64,000 nucleotides of DNA. It comes from Aedes albopictus. Taxonomy: Eukaryota > Arthropoda > Insecta > Diptera > Culicidae. Shown piece after piece: positions 20,270 through 31,365 of this stretch. The stretch lies in the NCBI RefSeq assembly GCF_035046485.1, contig NC_085138.1, forward strand, positions 326,488,129-326,552,128, given 5' to 3'. Each line of letters starts with the position of its first letter. Positions within the stretch are counted from its first letter, which is position 1. A model generated the notes under the pieces. That model made no database searches and was not told the origin of the DNA. It was given only the letters and a program-made list of their open reading frames with translations. Both the position numbers and the translations under genes were made by a program.

Positions 20270-21485
20270 TTTTTATTTATTTATTTATTCAAATAATTCA
20301 ACTGACTTTGCTAGTCTTATTGAATATCTTAAAACTAATACAACAATCAACTGATACAATATACAAAAAAAACATTACACTACATTTTCAACACAGATTC
20401 CACAAGCATCAACATATTAGAAATAAGAAACTAGCATACCTCAACTCACATTAACGCGGACATTAAAAAACAATTTTAGCATATTACAGGTCTCCAAGTA
20501 TCGTTATGTCTATTGATGAATTCTCTAATTTTAACATTGATTGGCCAAGTACAAGGATCTAACGCACGAGATTTCCATTTGTTGTCCAGTACTATCCTAA
20601 ACGATGCGAAATCCACAGTCCTACGATTATACCATTTAGGAGCTAACTTTGTTACATCGATGCGATCGGGTCTATGTACACAAAGAGAATGAGAAACCAA
20701 TTCATGGATGTCTTGCTCTGTGACGGTAACGTCAATATTGGTGAGGAATAATGAGAAACTCTCGCCTTCCGCATCACACGATGATGACTGTAAATCCACA
20801 CTGCTACCTGCGTTAGTCTCATCAGCAACACTTGTATTCGTCCTTCTGTGCGCACGCGTTGAGTTCGGAGTCGAATGACGTACATGATGAACATTCGCAT
20901 TTGTTGGAGAGGCTTCAGGTATGGCTTTGGAGAGAGTCTGCAGAATATCCGCAACCGTACTCTTCAGGTCCATCACTTCTTCCTCGATCGATTTAGCAGT
21001 AGCAATTTGCTGACTTGAGTGAGGTAGAATGCTATCTCGCATATTGTGGAACTTTTGAATGCACGGGTCACACATCCAGACCACATTAACCGTGAGTACG
21101 TTTATTACAGACTCGGCTAAATTGGCACAATGTGCGTGAAAAAAACCGGCACAATTACCTTCGCAGATGGTGAAGATATCGATATTTGTGTCGATACTTG
21201 CAGAGCACTTTTTGCAATCTCTAATGTTCGCCATTGTTTAGCAGGTTGTCACCACGGCTTGCAGAAACAAAATACGCTGAATGGCACTATCGGCGGCCCT
21301 TCGTAATAAATTGAGTTATTGCAAATGCGCTAACGGTGGATCTTAATGAACGTAGAAAACTTTGTTCGATTTTCACTGCATGTGAACTGCGAAAACTGCC
21401 AATCAAATACGAGGCGAAAACAGAACGTTGTACATCACACGATACACAATACAGAATACAGAATACAGAATACACAATACCGAAA
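20270..21485 (-). mobile_element. ORF1-only LINE derivative
   Basis: A complete LINE-like unit without ORF2. Going leftward it has a ~250-base 5' region (including four acagaat-type repeats at 21441-21482), ORF1 (21234-20476), a ~200-base 3' region and a tail of AAAT repeats read on the minus strand (20276-20293). No endonuclease or RT sequence is present. The layout matches half-LINE (HAL1-type) derivatives, which depend on another element's ORF2. Confidence 0.7.
20476..21234 (-). CDS. LINE ORF1 protein with PHD-type finger
   Basis: Intact 252-residue frame. Residues 6-60 hold a PHD-like Cys/His pattern: CKKC, CEGNCAGFFHAHC and WMCDPC. A short coiled-coil-like stretch follows (EEEVMDLKSTVADILQTLSK, about residues 84-103), then a Ser/Thr-rich linker. 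The C-terminal domain (about residues 158-252) has the folded look of CR1-type ORF1 proteins (FLTNIDVTVTEQDIHELV). PHD-finger ORF1s are known in CR1/T1/Q-type LINEs of insects. The frame has no defects although ORF2 is missing, which suggests a recent or selected copy. It probably binds element RNA or chromatin. Confidence 0.75.
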   Translation of the reverse strand: MANIRDCKKCSASIDTNIDIFTICEGNCAGFFHAHCANLAESVINVLTVNVVWMCDPCIQKFHNMRDSILPHSSQQIATAKSIEEEVMDLKSTVADILQTLSKAIPEASPTNANVHHVRHSTPNSTRAHRRTNTSVADETNAGSSVDLQSSSCDAEGESFSLFLTNIDVTVTEQDIHELVSHSLCVHRPDRIDVTKLAPKWYNRRTVDFASFRIVLDNKWKSRALDPCTWPINVKIREFINRHNDTWRPVIC

Positions 21486-22247
21486 TTATGTCTGTATGTG
21501 TGTATGTATGTATGTATGTATGTGCGCAAAATAAGTTCACTCACTTTAAAGGCACTTCCCATTGGCCGATTTTTCGGATTATAGCTTGAATCTAACTGGA
21601 ATTGTTTGCTATTAAAAATGGTCCAGATCGGCCAAAAGGCGTTCCGAAGTTATGGCCATTTCAGTGATCCGGACCAGCACCGGTAGAACTGGCCGTATAT
21701 AAAACTGAACTAGCCCCATCATGCGATACATCATGGTTGGCGAGTTTTGTGCGGAAATCAACACTGGAGACCAGAAGCTCCACTAAAACTTAAGATGGCG
21801 GCTCCGAATTCAAAATCGCGGCTCTTCAATGGAGTTTTAGGGCCTGAAACAATTTTTGGTATATTTGGTATGGGGATGATTTCTGGATTCCAAAAATGGC
21901 GACTTGAATACCCAAGATGTTGGTCCAAAATCAAGATGGCGGCTGTTTAATGAAGTATATTTTTCGTAGGGAAGATGTCTGGACGCCAAAACTGGCGACC
22001 AAAACATGGCAAAAGTTGGCAATCTTAAATTCTAAATGGCAGCTTCAAATTCAAGATAGCGTCTTTTTCTTAAGAGTTTGAGGCTCAAACATTAAAAGTT
22101 TAGATAAACGATATGATTTCTGCTATCATGAAATGGATTACTGTTAATTGTATGAAAGTGCGATATACATCGACATTTCGCTTGATTTTTATTGTAATGG
22201 GGTTTCAAAGGCACGAGAAAGGCGCCATCACCGCTAGGTGGATTAAT

Positions 22248-22788
22248 TAGGGTTTTTTTTCCTGTTTACCGTTCATCGATACTGGCAGTAAAGTAAAAAC
22301 AAAACAACGGCAGCACCAATACCATCAGACGCCGCGCCGACGGTAGTCGAGCAGACGCTTGACGGTTTTCACTTCCCCACAAAAATTTTTATGAGCAGTC
22401 ATGTTGAGGCGGGTGATTGCGAAAAATGTCAAATATTTTCAACTGCTAATAACTCACTTGTTTTAATAAATAACTTAATTCGATTTGCACAAATAGCTAG
22501 AGCACACTCCTAGCCTTGTGATGCATGTAAAGAAGTTTGTGTAGAAGCGGTTTGAAACGCAGAAAAATGCGAAAATGGGAAAGACAGAAATTTCTGTCGT
22601 CGTTGTGCTCGAGTACTGTTGCTCTCGCACTTGGAAACCGTTTCGAGGAAGAAGGCTGCAGGAAAAAAAATGTTATGACATTTATTTTTCGAACAGTTTG
22701 AGTTTGACTGGGCCTGTGATGTTCGTGTGGAAAAATGTCAAATGTACAGCCGGTAACCGTTTTTTCCAGTACATTTCTCATCTCTGAT
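22248..22788. other. Region without recognised gene
   Basis: Begins with a short scrap of the 153-bp unit (tgtttaccgttcatc). The remainder has no supported frame or repeat. Confidence 0.4.
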
Positions 22789-23084
22789 CCCAAGTAACCA
22801 CAAGCATTATATCATAACATTAAATCAACCGTATTATAGTTTAGCTAATGCTAGATCACTTTTATTTTACATCTGTCAAGTAATGAACCGTTTAATCTAC
22901 ATCATAAAAGCATTGATGCATTACCGGATTTTGACAGTTCTGTATAGTTCGTAATCGTATGGAATGCATACTTAATGCATCATGTCAAAAGAAAAAAGTA
23001 CGTTTTTCATTTTTCTATCTATTTTTATCTTCTCCTACCTGTTCCGATGCTCTCACTTTGACGTTTTTTATTGTATTTCGGGAA

Positions 23085-23155
23085 TTGAACCTAGACTGCT
23101 GAAACTGGACCACGATGACACTCGGACGCGCTAACGCTTTGTGCTACGATACCAT
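23085..23155 (-). repeat. tRNA-derived SINE remnant
   Basis: On the minus strand there is a B-box-like ggttcaattcccg preceded by an A-box-like tagcacaaagcg at the usual spacing. Only the tRNA-like head is recognisable. Confidence 0.5.
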
Positions 23156-23234
23156 GTATTTTGCACTTGGAAAAATGTGCAACATAAGATAACGTATACT
23201 TAGCTCCTGCCTCACTGAGTTGTGTTTTCAGTAA

Positions 23235-23450
23235 CTCTAAAAAAGTGCTTGGATCTGAATGCCATCAGTTATCTTACTCTCGAATATGAATTCGTCTGTG
23301 TTGATTCTGTTTTTGTTTTTTTGCTTTCATACGTGTTCACTTCTACCAAAAAATGCAATTAATAAGAAACAATACAAACAGCGCTCTAATCCTTCCTTTT
23401 ATGAAATCGAGGCGATATGTTTAATAAGGAAACCAATACCCCACATAATT
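23235..23450 (+). mobile_element. AGGGTAT-type MITE, decayed copy
   Basis: Shares gtgttcacttctaccaaaaa, cagcgct(c/t)aatcctt and aaggaaaccaatacccc with the copy at 14908. The ends are diverged. Confidence 0.6.
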
Positions 23451-24133
23451 TTTGTTCCCTCAAAATCTGATTGTTTTCATGCCCCAACCAGAAACCCAAA
23501 AACCATAAATAATATTAATTTTCAACCAGCAGCATCTGAGCATGATAATCTAAGTGCTACGCAGCAATCCATGAAAATTTTGGTTCGTTTTTCTTTTGTA
23601 TTGAATGGTTCTGTTTCTAAAAATGTTTTACAGTTTTTTTTTGAACTGAGGGGTATTTTTCCGTTTACAACGATGAAACCATTAGTAAAGGCATATATAA
23701 AGTAATAAATGCTTGCATTATTGATTGCTATAAAGCTTTTAACATGGTAATGCAATGAAGCATTAAACAACTGCCCTATAGAACTATACAGAACTGTCAA
23801 AATCCGGTAATGAATCAATGATTTTATGATGTAGATTAAACGCTTCATTACTTGACAGATGTAAAATAAAAGTTATTTTGCATTAGCTAAACTATAATAC
23901 GGTTGAATTAATGTTATGATATATTGCTTGTGGTTACTTGGGTATTCGAAATGTATATATCAAGTGCCAAAACTTTAAAAAAGTGTGATTCAGGTATTGG
24001 GAATCCTAATTGCACTCCATACAGTAAACTGAAAGGCTTATCGGCATCAGTTATTGTAAAAATAAACTCGCTGCGATATACGCACCAGCTAAATGAATGA
24101 ATGCGTATTTGTAATTCCTGTCGACTAGTGATA

Positions 24134-24170
24134 GTATATAAAAGGAGCCCAAGCAGCGAAAATGAGGATC
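24134..24170 (+). promoter_or_regulatory. Candidate core promoter (TATA box)
   Basis: TATATAAAAGGAGCCC is a near-ideal TATA box. TCAGC-type initiator-like sequences follow at 24200 and 24220. A 32-codon frame (from 24163) lies around the expected start, with no similarity recognised. The downstream unit is cut off by the element at 24389. Could be a host gene stub or an element promoter. Confidence 0.3.
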
Positions 24171-24388
24171 CACGATCTTCCACAAGTGTCCTCACAAGTG
24201 GTCAGCAATTTGCCGAATCTCAGCATTCAGCGAATATATAAGAATCCAAAGAATGGCTGAAGTTTTATAGAAGAACTTCCGAAGAGGTCGGAAGGGGAAA
24301 CAATTTTTCCAGCTTGTTGAAAAATTTAAGTTTGTTAAACTTTGTAGATAAAGCAACTAATTCAGTCACACATATTCAAAAAACCCAA

Positions 24389-27300
24389 ATTAATCCACCT
24401 AGTGGTGATAGTGCCTTTCTCGTCGAACATGTTCTCACAATCTTTCCGGTAACGTAAGTCAAAGTGTTTCTGAATCCGAATATTTTTATAGAAAAGCAAG
24501 CATTTTTTTCAGACATCTTTGAATTGACTTAAAACTCATTGATTGCACATAGTCCGACATTATGTTCAACGTATAAGCAGGGCTGAAAAATATCAGACTT
24601 CTCAGTTGACTGCTTGAGCACTTTGTTGAGCACCTTCACTAACACTGGAGGCTGATCAATATCAAGACGATACTAACAAGCTAAGCTATAACTCTTTACA
24701 CAATCACAGAACACAATTTTTTTTGTGAACATTTGGGCTGTATCTTATTGACCGTTGAAAACAAGAGCGATAGGTATTGAGTATAGTGCGACGTCTGTTT
24801 GTATGTGGGTTTAATTTGTAAGATTTTGTTCTCTTACACATATTTATCGCTTGCATTGGTTTTATTTACTTTCGTAGTTCCGGCGAAGCGCTGGTTGTGC
24901 AACCCTACCGGTAGTCTGTAATGTGGTGTGAGCCTATTTTCTAGTTAACAGTTCCTCGGGTTATTCAAAAAACCGTGATATTGCATGATACATTTGGTTA
25001 CTTTCGATGCGGTACCGGAACAGGTTCCGGAGCACACCGGGTCTCCCAAATATAGTCTGAGACTATTTCATTGCTAACGTTCATTACGTTACCCAAAAAA
25101 CACGATTTGATTTATCTCATGCATGGGTGGGTATAGATCACTTTTACATTTGACCACTTCCAGTGGGACACCCAGAACTGGTTTCGGGACACTACCGGTT
25201 GTCTAAAATATGGTCTGAGGCTATGTTCTTACGAATCGATCATCGTGTATTCAATAAAGCTGCTATTTGATGTACTGTCAAACACTTATTTGTGCATTTC
25301 GCCAGTTCCGGCGAGATACTCGAAAGTGGTTCCGGTACACTACGGGAGTCTTAAAGTGGCCTGAGACTTTTCTTGCTGACCGTTCTGCGCGTCATCTAAA
25401 AAGCCGATATTTAATGCGTTTGGTTCCGTTCTACATTTGACCACTTCCGGCGGAGCACCTGGAACCGGTTTCGGCACACTATTGGTTTCCCAAAGTGTGG
25501 TCTATGATTGTTTCTCTTGTTAACCGTTCATCAGGTTACCAAAACAGCTATTTATGGTATTGGTTCTCCTTTACATTTGACCACTTCCGATGGGACACCC
25601 TTAATCGGTGAGGAATACTACCGGTTGTTCCAAATATGGCCGAAAACTTTTTTGCCAAATCAATACCTAAAAATCCGCGATTTGATTTGTCGCATGGGTT
25701 TGGTTCACTTTTTTATTTGGCCATTTGCGGCGGGACACCCGGAACCGGTTCCGGATCACTACCGGTTCAGATACCCCAACTAACAATCGCCAGCCGCAAA
25801 CAAGCATGCATGCTGAATTGTTGCTTTATAATAGTAATTATAGCTGAACTAAAATTATGCTGTACACATTACTGTACAAATGCTATTTCAAATGAAAAAG
25901 TAGCCAGTGTTCAACTTTTCGTATTGGTATTAACAATGATAATTTAAAACACTTTTCAAGCGTTTAATAAGATTTTTATTCGACTCGCAGTAATTCCTTT
26001 ACAACATAGTTTAACAAGACTTTTTCCTGCTTCTTGTTAAGTTCATGTACAAATTAGGACATGTATCTGTATAGTGGGTTTTGCACAAGTCACATAAGCG
26101 CTTTCATTTCATAATACTTCGACTCAGAGTACATGATGAAAAACACGTGTTTTTTTACTGAACAACAGCTGAAGTAATCTGTTGTTCAGTCGTTAACCAT
26201 AATGTTGTACTAATTCACCACTGCTGAATAGGAGTCGAAGTCTGATCGTTATTAAACCACAGGAAGTTTATGTTTCGATTTGAGCGCTGGAATTCATCAT
26301 ATCTAGGATGGCGCAGATAGGAAGGCATGCGGCTGGCAATCGATGGGTCTCGAGTTCGAATCTGGATTTAGGTAAATTTATGTGTAGTTATTATTTCACA
26401 ATATTTGTTCACAGCGTTAAGTTCCAATCATAAAATCTCGTGGAAATTGACAAATTTTGCATTTTATTTATTTTTAATCATTTTTGCTATGCTGAATAAC
26501 AGCTTTACTATATAGTTGTAAAATCATTTAACAATAAACAGTTCAGTTGGTACACAACACTATGCTTTATAGTTTCCCCAAATTTGTGTGAACAAAACCC
26601 GAACAAAGGTTGTGCCTAAAAATTATCCAAATGTTATTCAGCATCATGCTGAATCAATTCGTCGTAAAGGTGCTTTTAAAATGAGTGATTGTTAGTTAGG
26701 ACATATGGTCTGAGAATATTTTCCTGCTGACTGTTCATCAGGATATCAAAAAAGCCACTATTTGATATGTCGCATGTATGGGTTTGGTTAACTTTGAAAC
26801 TTGGCCACTTCTGGCGGGACATCTGGAACCGGTTTCGGAACACTACTGGTTCCGATATGTTCTGAAAATGCTTTCCTGCATACTGTTCATCAGGTTATCG
26901 AAAAAGCCGCGGTTTGATATGTCTCATGCATGGTTTTAGTTCAATTTTATATTTGGCCACTTCCGGCGGGACACCCGGAACCGGTTCCGGAACACAACCG
27001 GTTCAAATATGGTCTGAGAAAATTTTCCTGCTTAGCTTTCATCAGGATGTCAAAAAAGCCACTATTTGATATGTCGCATGCATGGGTTTGGTTAACTTTC
27101 ATACTTGGCCACCTCCAGTGGAATATCTGGAACCGGTTCCGGAATACTACCGGTTCCGATATGGTCTGAGAATGTATTCCTTCTTACTGTTCATCAGGGT
27201 ATCGAAAAAGCTGCGGTTTGATATGCTGCATGCATGGGTTTAGTGCACATTTATGTTTGGCCACTTCCGGTGGGACACCCGGAACCGGCTCCGGGACACT

Positions 27301-27779
27301 ACCGGTTCAGATATGGTCTGAGACCATTTTTCTGCTTACCGTTCATCAAGTTATCGAAAATGCCGTAGTTTGATGTGTCGCATGGATGGGTTGGTAGCGT
27401 TTTCATTTCTGGCCCCTTCCTGGGGTACCGGTCCGGAACACCTAAATGGCCATAACTCCGGAACGGCTGGACCGATCCGAACCATTTTCAATAGGAAACA
27501 ATGGGACCACATTCCGCGTCGAATGAACCATCGGTCATTCAAATCGGTTGAGGTTTAGTTCAAAAAAGTGATGTGACCTTTTTTGTACACAGACATACAT
27601 ACACACATACACACACACATACACACATACACATACATACACACATACAGACATTTGCTCAATTCGTCGAACTGAGTTGATTGGTATATGTGACTCGTCC
27701 CTCCGAGCTTTCTATCAAAAAGTCGTTTTTGGAGTGAACATATAGTCTTTCCAGTACACTTAGTGTACGAGAAAGGCAA
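24389..27779. mobile_element. Repeat element, copy 4 (end B ... 153-bp array ... end A)
   Basis: Left border attaatccacctagtggtga into GCCTTTCTCGT; right border GTACACTTAGTGTACGAG into AAAGGC. The longest copy: about ten 153-bp-type units with ggaaccggttccgg, atggtctgag and gcatgcatgg phrases, then the conserved module (27440-27470), a CA/CATA microsatellite (27595-27655) and end A. Interrupted by 25774-26702. No coding function; the apparent frames through the units are shadows. Confidence 0.8.
25774..26702. mobile_element. 929-bp insertion with short TIRs and ATA duplication
   Basis: Ends ccccaactaacaatcgc and gtgattgttagttaggac form an imperfect inverted repeat. ATA lies on both sides (25771-25773, 26703-26705). 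Removal restores the host repeat phrase cagatatggtctgag. Inside are a tRNA-like segment (26305-26370, B box gagttcgaatctgg) and a 12-bp-stem hairpin (26157-26190). Confidence 0.8.
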
Positions 27780-29994
27780 AAATGATAAAGAATGACATCT
27801 AAAGTTGTGATAAATATCAATTCAACTATGTAAGAATCAAACACAATCAACCAAATATGACGAATGGATGAGACTTTTTATTAGAGTGATGAGTGCATAG
27901 GACTGAAATTGGAAAAATTTAAATAAAATGTCTACTCAAGAACATCTACTTTCATGAGCTCTGCGAGAAATTTCGGCATACACCTGATAAAAGTTATGGT
28001 TGACCCTTGTTATTAAAGCATTAAACTGGATTAATGACCTATGAGGGACCACTGTGCATACTCTGACTCATTCATTCGAAATCATGAAGATTGATATGTC
28101 GCACGGTGTGTCTAGGTTGAAACCCAGAAGCAGGGTTCCTGATTTCCACTTTTAATCTTCTTCCACATTCGAAGACAGTCAGCAGCGAACGGTTGTCGCT
28201 TTAGTTCGTTTGTATGCTTGTCAGTGACGACAACAAACTCCGGCGAATGGTGGGAAGCCACATTTGGAAATGACTCATTCATCCGCATTCGCATCGCAAG
28301 CGAATACGATTCGTGAGTGATGCGATTGATATTGTGCAGACGAATCTTTGATGTTTTCGAATTATTTTCTTTGTTAATCTAGCATTTCAGTAAATAACAA
28401 TACAGTAAAAATGTATGCATTACATGCAGAAATTCTCTTCTACTTATGATAATAGCCGCTTCGATCGCTCACCAGCATTCTTCACCATTCGCCATTCATT
28501 CATTCGCTTGCGATCTAAACTGCGACGAATGGCAACGAATATTCATGTCAAGCAGCTGGCTCATCGGTTCCCACTGGTGATGGGGTTGCGTGTTTGATCA
28601 CGACGATCCGCTTGCTGCATCTTTCTCGATTCGCTTCACCAAAGAGGAGTGAATATGAATGGAGTGAGGCGAATATACCGATCCTTGCCCAGAAGTGTCC
28701 CGAATGAGGCTCCGCGGCACCTGTCACGGTGATCCGGATGGGTCAACTTATTCAAATCTAGTTATCGCAGTTGTATTTCATTTTTCTAAATAAGATAAAT
28801 GTTGAGAATCGATGGTTCAAATACGATAACACACGAAATAATCACTTTTCGTCATTTTGGCAACCCTCCTCACACCAGTGCAATCCGGAATACATCCGAA
28901 CTGATTCCGGATATCGCATATGGTCACTTGAGTATGATGAACTTGCATCAATTTATAATCGATTGAGGGTGAAAAAAAATCCAAAAAAATCGGATGAAAA
29001 TATACGAAATGCAAGAATTTTGAAAATGGGTTGTCGGGGGTCGGGTACGCCGTATGGTTGAATTAGACCATACCATTCTGCTTCCTCCTCCTTCATAGAC
29101 ATTTGCCGATAGAAAATTTTGGAAAATTGTGTTGAGCGTGCATTTTGGTCATGCTACGAAATTGAGAAACCTCCTCTTACCCAGATCTGCTAATGCGTCC
29201 GAATGGATTTGTTCACAAGCTCCTTCAAAAGTCCTAGCATACTGTTGCAATTTCGTTTATCATCTTGTGGGAGTCAGTGATAGACGTAATACAATCTTGC
29301 TTACATTGCGAACCATGCAATTCAATTCAGTTTCCAACATTTCACGCAATTATGCGTAAATCTGCAAGAATCCGATTGAACTTGGTAGAGCAAGTTACAT
29401 CCCAGTTTCAGCCGCCTGTTCGTTGAGGGAGGTTGCTACTCAGGCAAGGTATTTGCTTTGAACTCTGGGCCGAGCATTATAATGCACTTCCGTTGGTCAT
29501 GAACTCCGCGATGGGAACAATGTGAAGATATAAATACCATAAACTATGTCGCGGCCACAAACGGTTGCCCTGAACATCATCAGCCTGCTAACCAACCAGC
29601 GGGCTGGTGATGTATCAGTTACTTTGTCGCCGAGACCGACTGACATCGGACAGCTAGCAGTACAAACTAGAAGACAGCTCAACTGTCGTGCAGTTGAGTT
29701 TACCCAGCAGATGCAGCGCGGTGGTGGCGCTATCCTCCGTTAGCATCGCCACCGATGCGTCGACGACTACGATGGTTGAGAATTTACGGGCCGACGCAAT
29801 TGTATTCCAATTCAAACACATTGCGGTGCGGTATGTTTGCAACCTCTGACATCATCGGGCTTGGTCGGCCACAATGTCAAGGGTAAGTGAATTGGCCGGT
29901 TGGTCATTTGATCTGAATTTCAATTATTACTTTAGAGGAAAACTATTGAAGATTTCTAAACCGATTGTAAATTTTTCATTGTTTAAAAAAATAG
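27780..29994. other. Region without supported gene
   Basis: Frames of 60-95 codons occur but none shows a recognisable domain or coding-like composition. At 28230-28320 and 28470-28560 there are related attcg-rich phrases (cattcatccgcattcgcatc type) that may be the arms of another decayed palindromic element; I could not fix its ends. Confidence 0.4.
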
Positions 29995-31262
29995 TGCCGT
30001 CGAAATCACCAAAAAGGGAATTTTTTATTGCCGTACATATTTGGGCCGAAGGGTCTTAAATTTTAATGATTTTTTTCCACAAACAGGACTCATGGGTATA
30101 TGAACAAAAAAATTGAGAAAAATTCAGAGTCGCCTATTTTCCCGGAAAACTCAGGTGGATTTCTTTTTTGTTTTCCCCTAACACTACTTACTTTGAAAAA
30201 TCATACTCAAGAACAAATCATCGTAGAAACAAAGTTTTTTTTTAATGAAAATGAAAGCAAATTTTCTCAGGAATTAAAAAAAATTGAAGTGGAAAAAGTT
30301 TTCCACAAAATTTTCACTGTTGAGAAAATTTATAATGAAAAGCCGGAAAAACTATGCCCGAACTCGTGGAAAATTTTCTAAAAAATATGTTTGAGAAGGT
30401 AATTTTATAAGCTTGGATCGCTGACATTTTTGGAATGCACTTAATTTTCATTCTTGAGTTGTGGCAAATTTTGTGAAAAATGTTCATATACATGGCTTAC
30501 ATGGTCATTTTCAAAAAATTGGCCACTACTCAGAAACGAAAAAAAAAGTACATTCTAAAAATTTCAGCGCAAAGCTTATCAATATACCTCCCCAAAAATA
30601 TTTTTTTGAAAATTTTCCGCGAATAGTTTTTAACGCTTTTCTTCGTGAATTTTCTCAACGGTGAAATATTTTGTGGAAGATTCCATTTCATATTTTTTCT
30701 GAATTTGTGAGAAAATTTGCTTTCGTTTTCATTCAACAACTTTGTTTCTACGATGCTTCGTTCTTGAGTTATGATTTTTCAAATAAAAGGCTTTTATGGC
30801 ACATTTGGATATTTTTCAACAAAATTGGTCATAACTCGAAAACGAAAAAAAAAGGATCTCAAAAGTTTCAGCGATTAAAGCTTTTAAAACAACCTTTTCA
30901 AAAATACTTTTCTGAAAATTTTACACGAGTTTGGGCATAGTTTTTCCGGATTTTCTTTACGAATTTTCTCAACTGTGAAAAATTTAGTGGAAAACTTTTT
31001 CCAGTTCATATTTTTATTGGATTCCTGAAAAAAAAAATGATTTCATTTTCTAAAAAAACTTTGTTTTTACGATGCTTCGTTCTTGAGTTATGATTTTTCA
31101 AAATAAGTAGTGTCAGGGGAGAACAAAAAAATCCACCTGAGTTTTCCGGGAAAATAGGCGACCCTGATTTTTTCTCAATTTTATTTTTGTTCATATATCC
31201 ATGAGCCCTGGCTGTGAAAAAAGTTTCATGAAAATCTGAGACCCTCCGGCCCAATTTGTACG
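29995..31262. mobile_element. Modular palindromic element
   Basis: Outer arms of over 200 bp: the left arm (about 30030-30243) and right arm (31055-31262) are complementary, with ends ttgggccgaagggtctt and agaccctccggcccaa. A module of about 280 bp (gaaaattttc... to ttcttgagttatgatttttc) is present inverted on the left and twice directly at 30520-30785 and 30828-31108. No ORF of substance. Confidence 0.8.
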
Positions 31263-31365
31263 ATAATAAAAAAAAAACCAAAATACACTAGATCTATTCA
31301 GACATTTTACAATTCAAGAATAAGACATGAAATGAAATCCACCAATTGCTTCATATTTTTGCCTC

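Larger units (their letters stand above)
20167..22247. mobile_element. Repeat element, copy 3 (end A ... YY1-like units ... end B), interrupted
   Basis: End A GCCTTTCTCGTACACTTAG at 20170. End B (ACGAGAAAGGC ... ctaggtggattaat) closes at 22247. The interior from 21485 carries a TATG microsatellite, the gttccgaagttatggccat module and units containing aagatggcggctcc instead of the 153-bp unit. A LINE derivative (about 20270-21485) interrupts it between the end-A arm and the microsatellite. Confidence 0.75.
22789..23942. mobile_element. Foldback element with ~155-bp terminal inverted repeats
   Basis: Ends CCCAAGTAACCACAAGC and its complement GCTTGTGGTTACTTGGG. The arms (22789-22950 and 23780-23942) stay complementary over about 155 bp with scattered mismatches, for example cgtattatagtttagctaat. 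Inside are a decayed AGGGTAT MITE (about 23235-23450) and a tRNA-like SINE scrap (23085-23155). No ORF. Confidence 0.85.

Noticed and set aside
23259..23705. 148-codon frame within the 22789 foldback
   Set aside because: Its first half is a decayed AGGGTAT MITE and the rest AT-rich low complexity; no domain seen.
26305..26370. tRNA gene inside the 25774-26702 element
   Set aside because: Box-like sequences are present but stems are not convincing; kept as a tRNA-like segment only.
29546..29743. Possible host exon (MSRPQTVALNIISLLTNQRAG frame)
   Set aside because: Balanced composition but short, with overlapping frames on the other strand and no splice or domain evidence.
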